From: Bactericera cockerelli
Taxonomy: Eukaryota; Arthropoda; Insecta; Hemiptera; Triozidae
NCBI GenBank assembly: GCA_024516035.1
Contig: CM044963.1
Coordinates: forward strand, 25,191,935 to 25,255,934
Length of the DNA stretch: 64,000 nucleotides
Direction of reading: 5' to 3'
Positions 11,358-21,745 of the stretch are shown here, piece by piece; the first letter of the stretch is position 1, and the number at the start of each line of letters is the position of its first letter. The notes beneath the pieces are model-generated. The model was not told the origin of the DNA and did not search any database. It was given only the letters and a program-made list of their open reading frames with translations. The translations under genes were made by a program, and so were the position numbers.

Positions 11358-12374
11358 TATATTTCTCTCATTTTCACCTAATTTTTTTATTGATATAATA
11401 ATATTTTGTGTATTTCATACTGAATCGCTAGTAAGTACGTATCTAAACTTGCTATCCGGGTAATAGATATTGATTGGTATTTTAATAAATAATTCATTAT
11501 CATTTATTTTATTAAATAATAATTTACTATTATCAGTATTTTATTTTATCGTTAGTAAATTATTTTATTCAATTTAATTAAAGGAATATTTTAAATAATC
11601 CACTTATAGGTAATTTTATTGTTTTATTTAAAAATTATTTTCAATGTAATTAATGTATTTATATGTTTAATTATTATGTGTATAGTTCGTATAAAAATAC
11701 CATACCTATTGTTTATGTTTTAATTTTATAAAATAAATAAAGTACGTCATCAAAGTACATGTTGTGTGTCCTAATATTTATGTATAATTGATTATTTATT
11801 TACTATCTGATACATTAAAATATAGGTGGTAGAAATCACCGGAATAGGTAAGGGGGGATCAGTGGGTTTAAACCCCCCTATCAGCAAAAAAGAGATTAAA
11901 CATCAAATAAAAATTGAAATTATATAAAACTCAAATCTGTGCGTGTCTGGCAGACTATGTCCTCTTAGGGGTTGTCTGTTTACAATACCACAGCCCAAAC
12001 AGTAACAGATATTGAAATTTTCACGTGAGTTGACCCCCCCCTAAGCCACCGTCAAACTACCTAGAAAATTATCAAAATTAAAATATCTAGGTACCTATTA
12101 CCATTTTCAAGATATCTTGATTTTCTGGCTATTATTATTATTACACCTCCCTTTACGGAGTACGGGAACTCAGCTAGTATATAATAAATGTAATGAGTTT
12201 ATAGATGGGGGGGGGGCAGGGGGGGGGGCGGCGTATAAGGGAGGAATTTTTATCTTTCTGTCCAGTTTTTTGATCCTGAACACACCCATCGGAAAGTTTT
12301 ACCTACGCCACTGGTTGAAGTAAGACAAACGCTCAGAAGGCCACATGTATGTATTGAAAACATTTTTGTAGCCA
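11358..12374. other. No gene; AT-rich with a G-run
   Basis: AT-rich sequence with no supported coding region. 12207-12228 is two runs of ten G separated by CA, then CGGCG, a G-quadruplex-capable tract on +. Around 11850-11880 a short ggggggatc...aacccccc inverted repeat is visible. Confidence 0.5.
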
Positions 12375-12583
12375 GAGTGGATAGCACTTTGAATCGGTTC
12401 TCGTCAAGTCACTGAAGCTAGATGACACGGAAGGAGCCCAGAAAATTGCTTCTGAGAGTCCACAGGGGTTAATACCCCATCAATCCTTCCACCACCATGA
12501 CACCACTCATGGACACGGAAAGTGTCTGTAAAATAACTTATATGTAAAAATAAAATTTGATTTTGAAAAAAAAAAAAAAGTAA
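12375..12583 (+). repeat. Unclassified retroelement 3' end with poly-A
   Basis: A moderately GC-rich stretch ends in ataaaatttgattttg plus a 13-A tail at ~12568-12580, the structure expected of a LINE/SINE 3' end. I find no second copy here, so the family is unknown. Confidence 0.35.
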
Positions 12584-12594
12584 GTACCTAAGTA

Positions 12595-12850
12595 GGTAAG
12601 TACTGAAGTTAAGGCAACGTACAGCGAGGTCATGACTTAATGGGGCAACCACTAATAACCACTTGGAAAAAAATCTTAGGTCAATGAAGTTGAGCAACGT
12701 CGAGCGAGGTGAGCACTTGGTGGGCAACTATTAATATTCGAACCCCCTCGTGATGCTATTCCAAGCTGAGTGAAGTTCATGCGGGTGGCTGCTTTGTAAG
12801 TCTCCAGCAAATAGAGGGTAAAACCCCGTCTTAAGTGACCTAGAATACGT
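12595..12850 (-). repeat. Family A, degenerate, minus strand
   Basis: Contains inverted family A blocks: gcaacgtcgagcgaggtgag, ctcgtgatgct, aatagagggtaaaaccccg. A second short gcaacgtacagcgaggtcatg just upstream suggests a partial internal duplication. Confidence 0.55.
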
Positions 12851-13039
12851 AGAACCTAGATGTTAAATGACGTTTAACCCGCAATCAGTACAGTTGTGAG
12901 ATATTTCTCTCACAACCGTATACGTTACCGTGTACTGGATACGTTACAAAACCAAACCGTACTGATCCCGGGTTAAAAAAACCTCCGTCGTTTTTTGGGC
13001 TTATTGTCGCTTTCAACTTCTTACATTAAATATTTATTA

Positions 13040-13210
13040 TGTGGTCATCATATTATGACAGGGGTTCTACCCACCATTCGCTGGACAAACAACCTAGCAA
13101 CTCAAATAAATTAAACCAGAAAAACGTAGATTAGAATGGATGAGTTCAAAACCAGAATGCTAACCAATCCATGTCCTCATCACGCCACGCTGGACGTTGC
13201 TTAACTTTAG
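13040..13210 (+). repeat. Family A, degenerate
   Basis: It shows tggtcatcatattatgacag, ctacccaccattcgctgg, atcacgccacgctgg and acgttgcttaactt in family order, with the central block decayed. Confidence 0.55.
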
Positions 13211-13794
13211 TGAAGAAAAAAAATTCAGTGAGATGAAAAAACGAATAGCCAGAATACGCCTGTTCAACTGTTTGTTCATGACACGACGCAATGTGCAGTA
13301 CATTTCACAGAATATATTTTTGTGCGTTTTGTATTATCTTTTTTATAGTAATACTAAGGCGTTTTATAGTAATACGATTCAATGTGGGTGACGACTCAAA
13401 GTCAATCCTTCGCTTCTTGATTGCTATGGTTTAACTAAGGCTAGGTGAAGATAATTCTTGAATGCTATGGTCTAACCTAGGCTGGGTGAGGATAATCAGC
13501 AAGCAGTGTCCGTTTTGTGAGTTTTGAACGTACCTACATATTGGAATGCCTATTGGCTCTATACAGAGAAAAAGTAAACCACGGTTACCAGGTCTACAAA
13601 CTTATAGGTACTTCCTATTATACTATAAGTAAAGACATTTTTTGACAAAAAATCGGTAATCGAACAAAATACCGATGCCAAAGTCTAATTAGTATTCCGA
13701 TAAGTCCCCTGGGAAAATCAAGAAATTTAAATGAGAGTAGCTATGTCCGTGTCTCACGTCCACATCAATTTTTTTCTAACTCTTTTTTTAATTT

Positions 13795-14030
13795 TGGTTT
13801 AAAGTCACTTTTAACTGTAAGGTCATATTACTAATTATACTATAACTGTACGGTTATTTGCAGGAAACTCAACCAGCTACCCACATTAACCTCACCCAGC
13901 CTGGGCTGGCCCGGAATGGCAACATCACGAAGTCTTCACCGACTTCACCTCGCTGGACGTTGCTTAACTTCGGTGATCTCACGAGAACCGGTGCATTCAA
14001 TGTCCCATCGACTCTGGTTCTCTTTAGAGT
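13795..14030 (+). repeat. Family A copy
   Basis: A fairly complete copy: caggaaactcaaccagctac, cattaacctcacccagcctg, catcacgaagtcttcacc with a short internal duplication of gacttcacc, ctggacgttgcttaacttc, then a gatctcacgagaaccggtgc tail. Confidence 0.7.
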
Positions 14031-15027
14031 TTCGGCTGTGAATAATATTTACCTACTTCAGTGCAGGAGATGTTCTTTTGCTGCAAGAGCTAGAGGCTAG
14101 AGGGATCACAAGATGGAGAAAGTATGTATGTGGTTTTTTTGGTGTTATGTGTCACAACTGTTTTCATAATTATCTCAATATTTCATTATTTTCTAACATC
14201 CATACTCGTATAACATATTCTTTCTCCTTATGCCGCCACTGGGTCGCTATATTCGTACAAATAGATACTCATTTTTCCTCACGAGGTATATGAGTACCGA
14301 GATCTTAGCCGGATTTCATTATACACACTTATATCCACGAAGTTTCGTTTGAATTACAATTTTAGCCAATCATGAAAACAAATTTATTATATTTAGAAAA
14401 CAGGCAAGCAACACGTTACCATCTTTTAGCCATAACCAAAAGATAATATTAAAAAGCACACAAAAATCTCAATATTATCACAAGTAAAAAAAAAACCGAC
14501 AAAATTTGTAGTTCAAAATTTCCAGTAGGTAATCGAGGATGGATACAATGGCAAGGAAAATCTTTGAACTAGCGGAGAACCAAACTACCACCAGGGACCA
14601 GGGTTGCAGTGTTGTTGGTTCATGGATCTACAGTCTACACATCATGGTTGGCCAATTGGTCATTGCTATTTGAACATGACTTTTCTCCAGATACCTCAAG
14701 TGGGGGCCGGTGAGAATTCAAGGAGATTTTTTAAATGTTAAACTATTATAGTACCTATAGGTAAGTCATGTAAATACATATTTTGGGAAAAAGTCGGCAA
14801 TCGAACCCGGGATCTCAAAATCCCAATCCCCGAATCCCGATGTTAGTATTTCGATAAGTCCCCTTGTAAAATCAAGGAATTTAAATGAGAGCACGTCCTT
14901 AACAATTTTTCTCGATCTCTTACAGTTTTGGCTGTGGATAATACTTACCTAATTCAGTAAATCAGTATACATGAGATGTTCTTTTGCTGCTGGACGAATC
15001 ACTTGATGAAGGGTAACATAATTATGA
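14031..15027. other. No gene; small D-family fragment
   Basis: 14210-14295 contains an inverted piece of the family D tail (gatactcatttttcctcacg, aggtatatgagt). The rest is AT-rich. A poorly conserved repeat of the segment aatcccgatg...ttcgataagtccc...aaatttaaatgagag is shared between 13670-13740 and 14820-14890. Confidence 0.4.
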
Positions 15028-15147
15028 ATGACATATATAATAACTATGTGCTAATGACATATATAATACCTATGTGCTAATGACAACATATATAATACCT
15101 ATCTATGTGCGAATGACATATATATAATACCTATAGGTATGTGCGGC
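15028..15147. repeat. Short tandem repeat, ~27-bp unit
   Basis: About four copies of taatgacatatataatacct plus atgtgc, with small insertions in the last two. Confidence 0.75.
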
Positions 15148-15177
15148 GGGGATTTCTTTGTCATTATGTGACAGCTG

Positions 15178-15350
15178 TAGTTTCTAGTTCGAAACCCAGC
15201 CGGAACATGACAAGTTATCCTCCCATTTGTCATTTTGACCACATTATATAATGTCTTGATCTTTTACTGCTGAAATTTCGGGACTTGGGACTCCTTAGGG
15301 TTCGGAATCCTTAGGAATTGAGTCCTTGGGTATCCGGCAGTATAATAATA
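15178..15350 (+). repeat. SINE family B, 5'-truncated
   Basis: Starts in box B (agttcgaaacccagccgg), followed by catgacaagttatcctccca and a decayed body (atgtcttg...ttactgctg) ending in a (TATTAT)n run at ~15340-15385. The box A half of the tRNA-like head is missing. Confidence 0.65.
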
Positions 15351-15654
15351 AGACATTATTATATTATTATTATATTATTATTATTTTTAATATGAGAGAG
15401 AGAGAAAAGACAGCATAGGAGCAAGGACAAGGATTGTTAAAAAAAAAAATATAAAAAAAAAAAAAACTAAAAGTTAGTCAATTCGGAAACAAATAAATTA
15501 ATTACCTATGTCGAAATAAAGTTTCGTGCGGGAATCCCCCTGACGTCACAGATTTGACAAGGCTGCTGGCACCATCAGATCTACTAAGATCACATTCGGG
15601 GTCAGAACTTAACAAACTTCCCGGTTTGAACCTTCGAACTGTTTTGGCCATTTG

Positions 15655-15785
15655 TGGACATCAGGTGGGGTAGCAGTGGCTTAACAGTGGTTGTGAGGGG
15701 TGTTACTTTACAGCGAATGGAGGGTAAAACCCCTGTCTCGAATGACCTAGATTCTAGAGAATACCTAAATGTTAGAGAAGCTGAG
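15655..15785 (-). repeat. Family A, degenerate, minus strand
   Basis: Recognisable by cagcgaatggagggtaaaac followed by ccctgtctcgaatgac, the inverted head block also seen at 46030-46060 and 50430-50460. The rest is decayed. Confidence 0.45.
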
Positions 15786-16069
15786 GAAAGAAATCGACAG
15801 ATAGGTAGTTGGGTACTTGGTAAACTTTTTTTTTTTTAATCAGGAATACTGTTTCATGTTTCCACTTGAAACTTGGCTATTGTAAATTAGATTGATTCTT
15901 GATTTTAAAATGAACTTATTTCCGATTAAATCAGGAATACCTACTGTTTCAAGTTTCCACTAAAAACTTGGCTATTGTAAATGAAACTTTATTGGCTTCA
16001 ACAGAAACACATGTACACAAATTAAAATACAAATCGTTTAACTCATAGATAGAACACCTCCCGCATTTT

Positions 16070-16268
16070 TATTTATTTAATTATTTACACTTTATTAGAT
16101 AATAGGACATATACAATACAAATAATTACAAACGAAAATACAAAATACAATATAACAAAACAAAAAAATAATAATAAATAAAGAAAAAATAAATAAATAT
16201 ATACATAATATATGTCCTTACTAAAGGGCGGGGTTATTGCCTTAGGCAATCTCTTCCACCCAACAAAT
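16070..16268 (-). repeat. LINE-like 3' end, minus strand
   Basis: Starts tttatttacactttattaga (the reverse complement of a taataaag-type tail), runs through A/T-rich DNA, and ends gtccttactaaagggcgggg then ttattgccttaggcaatctc and ttccacccaac. Sense copies of the same unit are at 41985-42178 and 53925-54112. No ORF remains. Confidence 0.6.
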
Positions 16269-16562
16269 TCCGCTGTTTGAATTGATTCTTGATTTTATAA
16301 CTAACTTATTTCCAATTTTTTCTTCATCCTTAGATCTTGCTCAAATGTATTTCTGTTTGCTATTTACAACGCAAGCTGTAAAGAAGCGAGCTATCTGTCT
16401 GATGTGGGGTAGAACCTATTCTTCAGCAGCGCCTCTTGCAAACTTATGAGGACTGCTGTCTTCAGACAAAAGTACCTACTGGTTTGGTGTTGGTCAAAAT
16501 GAATTCGGACCTGTCACACGTGTCCCGAAAAACAAGATAAATTAGCTATCAACACCAGAGAG

Positions 16563-16848
16563 GAATTGAGGAAGGAATAAAGAAGAAGAGAAGGAATAGA
16601 GGAGAAGAAATGAAGGCGAAGGAATGAAGGAGAAGGAATGAAGGAGAAAAAATAAAGGAGAAGAAATGAAGGAGAAGGAATAAAGGAGAAGAAATAAAGG
16701 AGAAGGAATAAAGGAGAAGAAATGAAGGAGAAGGAATAAAGGAGAAGAAATAAAGGAGAAGGAATAAATAAGAAGAAATGAAGGAGAAGGAATAAAGGAT
16801 AAGAAATGAAGGAGAAGGAATAAAGGAGAAAAAATGAAGGAGAAGAGT
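16563..16848. repeat. Polypurine minisatellite
   Basis: A near-pure purine array of 14-bp units (aaggagaagaaatg alternating with aaggagaaggaata), so the effective period is often 28 bp. Pyrimidines occur almost only as the T in each unit. Confidence 0.9.
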
Positions 16849-17453
16849 GGGAGAGATGGGTGTGAATGCTAGGATATGTTGGGAATTCTGATACCAGCGA
16901 TCTGATGAATATTGTTGAACTTTACTGTTTTGTTTTTCTATTCTTTTCTTTTTAAGTGACCATATCTACCTAATTATTCTTTTAAATTGATACTATCATT
17001 AGAACATGTATGTTTATGAAATGTAAGTATACCTATCCTTCATAACAATATTTATTGTAAAATTAAAGTTTTCCTTCCGTGAAATTTCTAATATTAGAAA
17101 TCGGAAGTATTTTGTGTTCGTTTTTGTAAAAACAAATTTTTTTTGCTCCGATTTCAATTTTTTTTTTTTTTAATTTGGGTTTCACGTCGCTTTCAACTTC
17201 ATAGTCATAATACGAAGGAATTTAAGTGAATTAAAAAAGAACCAAACCAACAACCAGACGAGATAAAATATCTATCTATTTACCTATAAAAGTAGGCCTT
17301 ACTCTTAGAAGAAAATTATACTGGGCTAACTACAAGTATGATATGGACCGTGAGATGATTATCAACTACATATTAGTTTATTCCTTAATAATTTTGTTGC
17401 CATTCCATCTATACTTTAGGTGTTCATAGATAAATTATTTCTTTGCAGGTTCA
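16849..17453. other. No gene; family A head relic
   Basis: AT-rich. 17150-17215 shows a poly-T followed by gggtttcacgtcgctttcaa and catagtcataatacg, a decayed family A head. Nothing else is supported. Confidence 0.4.
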
Positions 17454-19160
17454 TTGTCAGTATCCACCCAAAAATTATCATGTAGCAGAAGAAACGTCAA
17501 AATTAAAGTATCCATTCAAAATTATTATGTAGCAGAAGAAACGTCAAAATTAAAGTGTCCGCCCAAAATTATAATGTACGAGAAGAAACGCCAAATTAAA
17601 GTAACCATTCAAAATTATCATGTGTCAGAAGAAACGTCAAAATTAAAGTATCCGCCCAAATTATCATGTAGCAGAAAAAACGTCAAAATTAAAGTGTCCA
17701 TTCAAAATTATTATGTAGCAGAAAAAACGTCAAAATTAAAGTGTCCGCCCAAAATTATCATGTGTCAGAAGAAACGTCAAAATTAAAGTATCCGCCCAAA
17801 TTATCATGTAGCAGAAAAAACGTCAAAATTAAAGTATCCGCCCAAATTATCATGTAGCAGAAAAAACGTCAAAATTAAAGTGTCCATTCAAAATTATTAT
17901 GTAGCAGAAAAAACGTCAAAATTAAAGTGTCCGCCCAAAATTATCATGTGTCAGAAGAAACGTCAAAATTAAAGTATCCGCCCAAATTATCATGTAGCAG
18001 AAAAAACGTCAAAATTAAAGTGTCCGCCCAAAATTACCATGTACCAGAAGAAGCGCCAAATTAAAGTAACCATTCAAAATTATCATGTATCAGAAGAAAC
18101 GTCAAAATTAAAGTGTCCGCCCAAAATTACCATGTACCAGAAGAAGCGCCAAATTAAAGTAACCATTCAAAATTATCATGTGTCAGAAGAAACGTCAAAA
18201 TTAAAGTGTTCGCTCAAAATTACCATGTACCAGAAAAAGGGCCAAATTAAAGTAACCATTCAAAATTATCATGTACCAGAAGAAACGTCAAAATTAAACT
18301 GTCCACCCAAAATTATCATGTACCAGAAGAAACGCCAAATTAAAGAAATCATTCAAAATTATCATGTGTCAGAAGAAACGTCAAAATTAAAGTGTCCGCC
18401 CAAAATTACCATGTACCAGAAGAAACGCCAAAATTAAAGTAACCATTCAAAATTATCATGTACCAGAAGAAACGCCAAATTAAAGTAATCATTCAAAATT
18501 ATCATGTAGCAGAAGAAACGCCAAAATTAAAGTGTCCACCCAAAATTATCATGTAGCAGAAGAAACGTCAAAATCAAAGTGTCCGCCCAAAATTACCATG
18601 TACCAGAAGAAAGAAGAAACGCCAAAATTAAAGTAACCATTCAAAATTATCATGTGTCAGAAAAAACGTCAAAATGAAAGTGTCCGCCCAAAATTACCAT
18701 GTACCAGAAGAACCGCCAAAATTAAAGTAACCATTCAAAATTATCATGTACCAGAAGAAACGCCAAAATTAAAGTGTCCACCCAAAATTATCATGTAGCA
18801 GAAGAAACGTCAAAATCAAAGTGTCCGCCCAAAATTACCATGTACCAGAAGAAACGCCAAAATTAAAGTAACCATTCAAAATTATCATGTGTCAGAAAAA
18901 ACGTCAAAATGAAAGTGTCCGCCCAAAATTACCATGTACCAGAAGAAACGCCAAAATTAAAGTAACCATTCAAAATTATCATGTGTCAGAAAAAACGTCA
19001 AAATGAAAGTGTCCGGCCAAAATTACCATGTACCAGAAGAAACGCCAAAATTAAAGTAACCATTCAAAATTATCATGTGTCAGAAAAAACGTCAAAATTA
19101 AATTGTCCGGCCAAAATTATCATGTACCAGGAGAAACGTCAAAATTAAAAGTATTTCATC
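17454..19160. repeat. 1.7-kb minisatellite of 46/47-bp units
   Basis: About 36 units of the form tatcatgtagcagaagaaac plus gtcaaaattaaagtgtccgc plus ccaaaat (47 bp), alternating in part with a 46-bp variant (taccatgtaccagaagaaac, gccaaattaaagtaacc). Where 47 and 46 alternate, the 93-bp dimer equals 31 codons and stays open on +, giving 110- and 132-codon ORFs of 31-residue repeats (for example MYQKKRQIKVTIQNY then HVSEETSKLKCPPKIT). From ~18420 most 46-bp units gain an A and become 47 bp, and the frame is lost. I take it as satellite-like DNA rather than a gene. Confidence 0.95.
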
Positions 19161-20600
19161 AAAATTTAAGGTAAGTGGTAAAGAGATCGTGCTATTTCTT
19201 TGTATGTTGACTTACCTATTTGTTTTCTAAAATGATGAACTCAACAATATTCCAGATCAGCTGAACTCAGAATTTCCAAAAGGTTTTGGCAGAAGAGTGT
19301 GTAAGAAAATACAATAAACACAACCATGTATGTCTTTCTTTATAGATTTCTTTGTTATTATTCCGAAATATTTATGTTTATCTTCAAGCGTGGCCGGTAA
19401 GAAGATGTTTTGGAGATGCCACATAAAATATATGGGATTTATGGAGTCGCGGTCATAATTATTAGCTACGAGTTCAAATTGAAGAGCTACCGATGTTTAC
19501 CGATTTTAGTTGATTTCTCGAGACTTGGGACAGATCCGGAAATATAAATAGTATTAACAACTAAGAGAAAAAAAAAACGAAAGAAAAAAGGCAGCCTAAC
19601 CGTTACAAAATAAATATTTTGATAGAATTGAAAGAAATATTGTCAAGAGTGAGAAAAGCTCACGACCTAGGTATTAGGACACATGGGCGCTAGGCTACAC
19701 ATAAAAATAATAATGTCACCAAAAGAACTCTGTACTAGGGAAATTAAGGTAAAGAGATTTACCCAGTAACAAGGGATATCTGTATTATTATTATTTTGTT
19801 CTGACGATCGCGTGACATTAAGTATTAAGGTCCTACGTATACAATTATACATACATGCACAAGCAGCATTCACTAAAAACATTGCTACAAAAATACCAAA
19901 GAAACTGAAATTAAAAACAAAAAATCTTGGCTCTTAGTACCATGAGAAGGGATCCCTACAATCTGAAAATAAAAGAATACACATATCACTCTCACAAGTT
20001 CACAACTCAAAGTTGTTTATAATTTTCTGTACAAATAATAAATACATACACAAGTATAATAAATATTATACATACTATATAAATATTTTTTCATAGATAA
20101 CATAAAAAAATAAATCCATATAAAAATACTTCTGTACAACAATGCATAGATATTTTAAATTTTATCTATTAAATTATTCTGTTTGGTATTGTATAAATAT
20201 CTGATTCTCACTCAATTTGTTTGAACACTCAATGGAAAAAATAGAATGAAATATAGCTGAGGTAAGACTGAAAAGTCACATACCTACTATATTTCACTAC
20301 TGTTAGCTCTGGAGAAAAATTCCCATTTTCAGTTCAAGCAATGAACCTAAAAATACATTACCTAACTCAGCATTGAGCATTTTTTAATGGCACTTTTTGA
20401 TACAAGAGTGTAAAAAAACTCGGTATGAATTTACAAATTTTAAATGTGCCAGCGCGCCGTAATAGTCTCTTTTTGCCAGTAATAATAAAGCCATCATGTT
20501 AAAAATTCCCAAAAAGAGGTGTATAATGTGTACATATAAAAAAACAATACTTAACACATTGTCTACCGTGTGACCTTTTTTGGATCACAATCACATTCCG
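19161..20600. other. No gene; downstream flank of Jun
   Basis: AT-rich, without a supported ORF. It lies 3' of Jun on the minus strand and may include its 3' UTR. A short TTAACACATTGTCTACC at ~20556 resembles the piggyBac-type terminus at 21804 but no partner end was found. Confidence 0.4.
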
Positions 20601-20603
20601 GCC

Positions 20604-20870
20604 TTAACACGTTCGTTACCGAACGGCCATATGTGAATGTTTTTGTGTTTTTCTTTGGGACCGAAAACACACATATCAAAATTTTAACGAGGGACCGGAC
20701 ATCCATATATGGCCTTTTGGAGGTAGGTTGTTGGTATAAGAACAGATATAGGATCGATTCTTGTACAAATACGATGCCAAATATGCAAAAAAAAAACCTG
20801 GGGACAGCAACTTTACCGCCTGGTCCCTACGTAAAACTTGAAAAAATTGGCTTGGTAACGAACGTGTTAA
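20604..20870. mobile_element. piggyBac-type MITE, 259 bp
   Basis: Exact TTAA at both sides (20604-20607 and 20867-20870) encloses perfect 13-bp inverted ends, CACGTTCGTTACC and GGTAACGAACGTG. TTAA target duplication with short TIRs is diagnostic of the piggyBac superfamily. An open frame crossing it encodes nothing recognised. Confidence 0.85.
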
Positions 20871-21272
20871 TTGCACATAGACCAGATTTAGTGAGTGGCC
20901 ACTTAGGTTTGAATCATAATAATGCTGGCTATTCCCACCCCAACCCAGGCTTAGGAAAATAAGACAGTTCCTATGCTAGGAAAAACATGTTCCTTAGTTA
21001 TAAACCCACAAAATTTAAAATTAAAACTGACCAATTCATGAAAGATTTGTAATATTTTTGGTTTCAATTATCCAAAGTTTTGATTTATGGGGCAAGGACT
21101 CTGAATGTTACAGACCTCTCTTTAAAGAAATATTCATTAAAAAAAAAAAGTTTTGATTTTTCACAATTTTACAAGTCTACGCTAGGCTGATAGGAAAGTG
21201 CCTGATTTTGTAGTTACCCTGTGACATACATAGTATTAAAATTTCAAACCCAGAGATGTGTTTCTAATAAAT

Positions 21273-21429
21273 CGGAGAATCAGAACTGACTGATCAGCAT
21301 GATCTGGCACCCGTTCTGCACATGCTCTAGCACCCGTTCTGCACATGCTCTAGCACCCGTTCTGCACATGCTCTAGCACCCGTTCTGCACATGCTCTAGC
21401 ACCTGCTCCTTGAGAGTGCACACCTGTTC
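21273..21429 (-). repeat. Amplified copy of the Jun C-terminal codons
   Basis: Downstream of the Jun stop on the minus strand, the last ~87 bp of the coding region (cagaacaggtgtgcac-like start through agtcagttctgattctccg) is present again. Inside this copy a 23-bp piece (tgctagagcatgtgcagaac plus ggg) is expanded to four units. The period from copy to gene is 156 bp, exactly 87 + 3x23. It lies after the stop and so should be 3' UTR. Confidence 0.9.
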
Positions 21430-21435
21430 GGAGAA

Positions 21436-21745
21436 TCAGAACTGACTGGTCAGCATGATCTGGCACCCGTTCTGCACATGCTCTAGCACCTGCTCCTTGA
21501 GGGTGCACACCTGTTGCTTCAGCTTGCTCGCCAGACCCGCCAGCTCTGTGTTCTCTCCCTTGAGCACCCGCACCGCTCCTCCAGGCGAGCGATGCGCTCC
21601 AGCTTACGCTTGCGGCACTTGGAGGCAGCCACACGGTTCCGCTGTCTCTTCCGTTCGAGCTTGATGCGCTCTTGTGACTCCATGTTGATCGGGGAGAGAG
21701 GGGGGGAGGTGGAGAGTTCTTCTTTGATGTAGATCGAGGAGCAGC
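21436..21745 (-). CDS. Jra: Jun coding exon 2: bZIP domain
   Basis: Begins after TTCCACAG at 21746. The frame reads [19 protein letters not shown], then the basic region and ERIARLEER, where it is lost at 21573-21574. One base later the alternative frame gives [20 protein letters not shown] then [20 protein letters not shown], a correct zipper with leucines at heptad spacing, ending in TGA at 21438-21436. Confidence 0.93.

Noticed and set aside
17454..18437. ORFs of 31-residue repeats as a real protein gene
   Set aside because: The frame depends on 46/47 alternation and breaks outside it. No flanking conserved exon or clear gene model, so kept only as a finding.
20570..20962. 130-codon ORF
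   Set aside because: Runs across the TTAA MITE and its flank with no motif.
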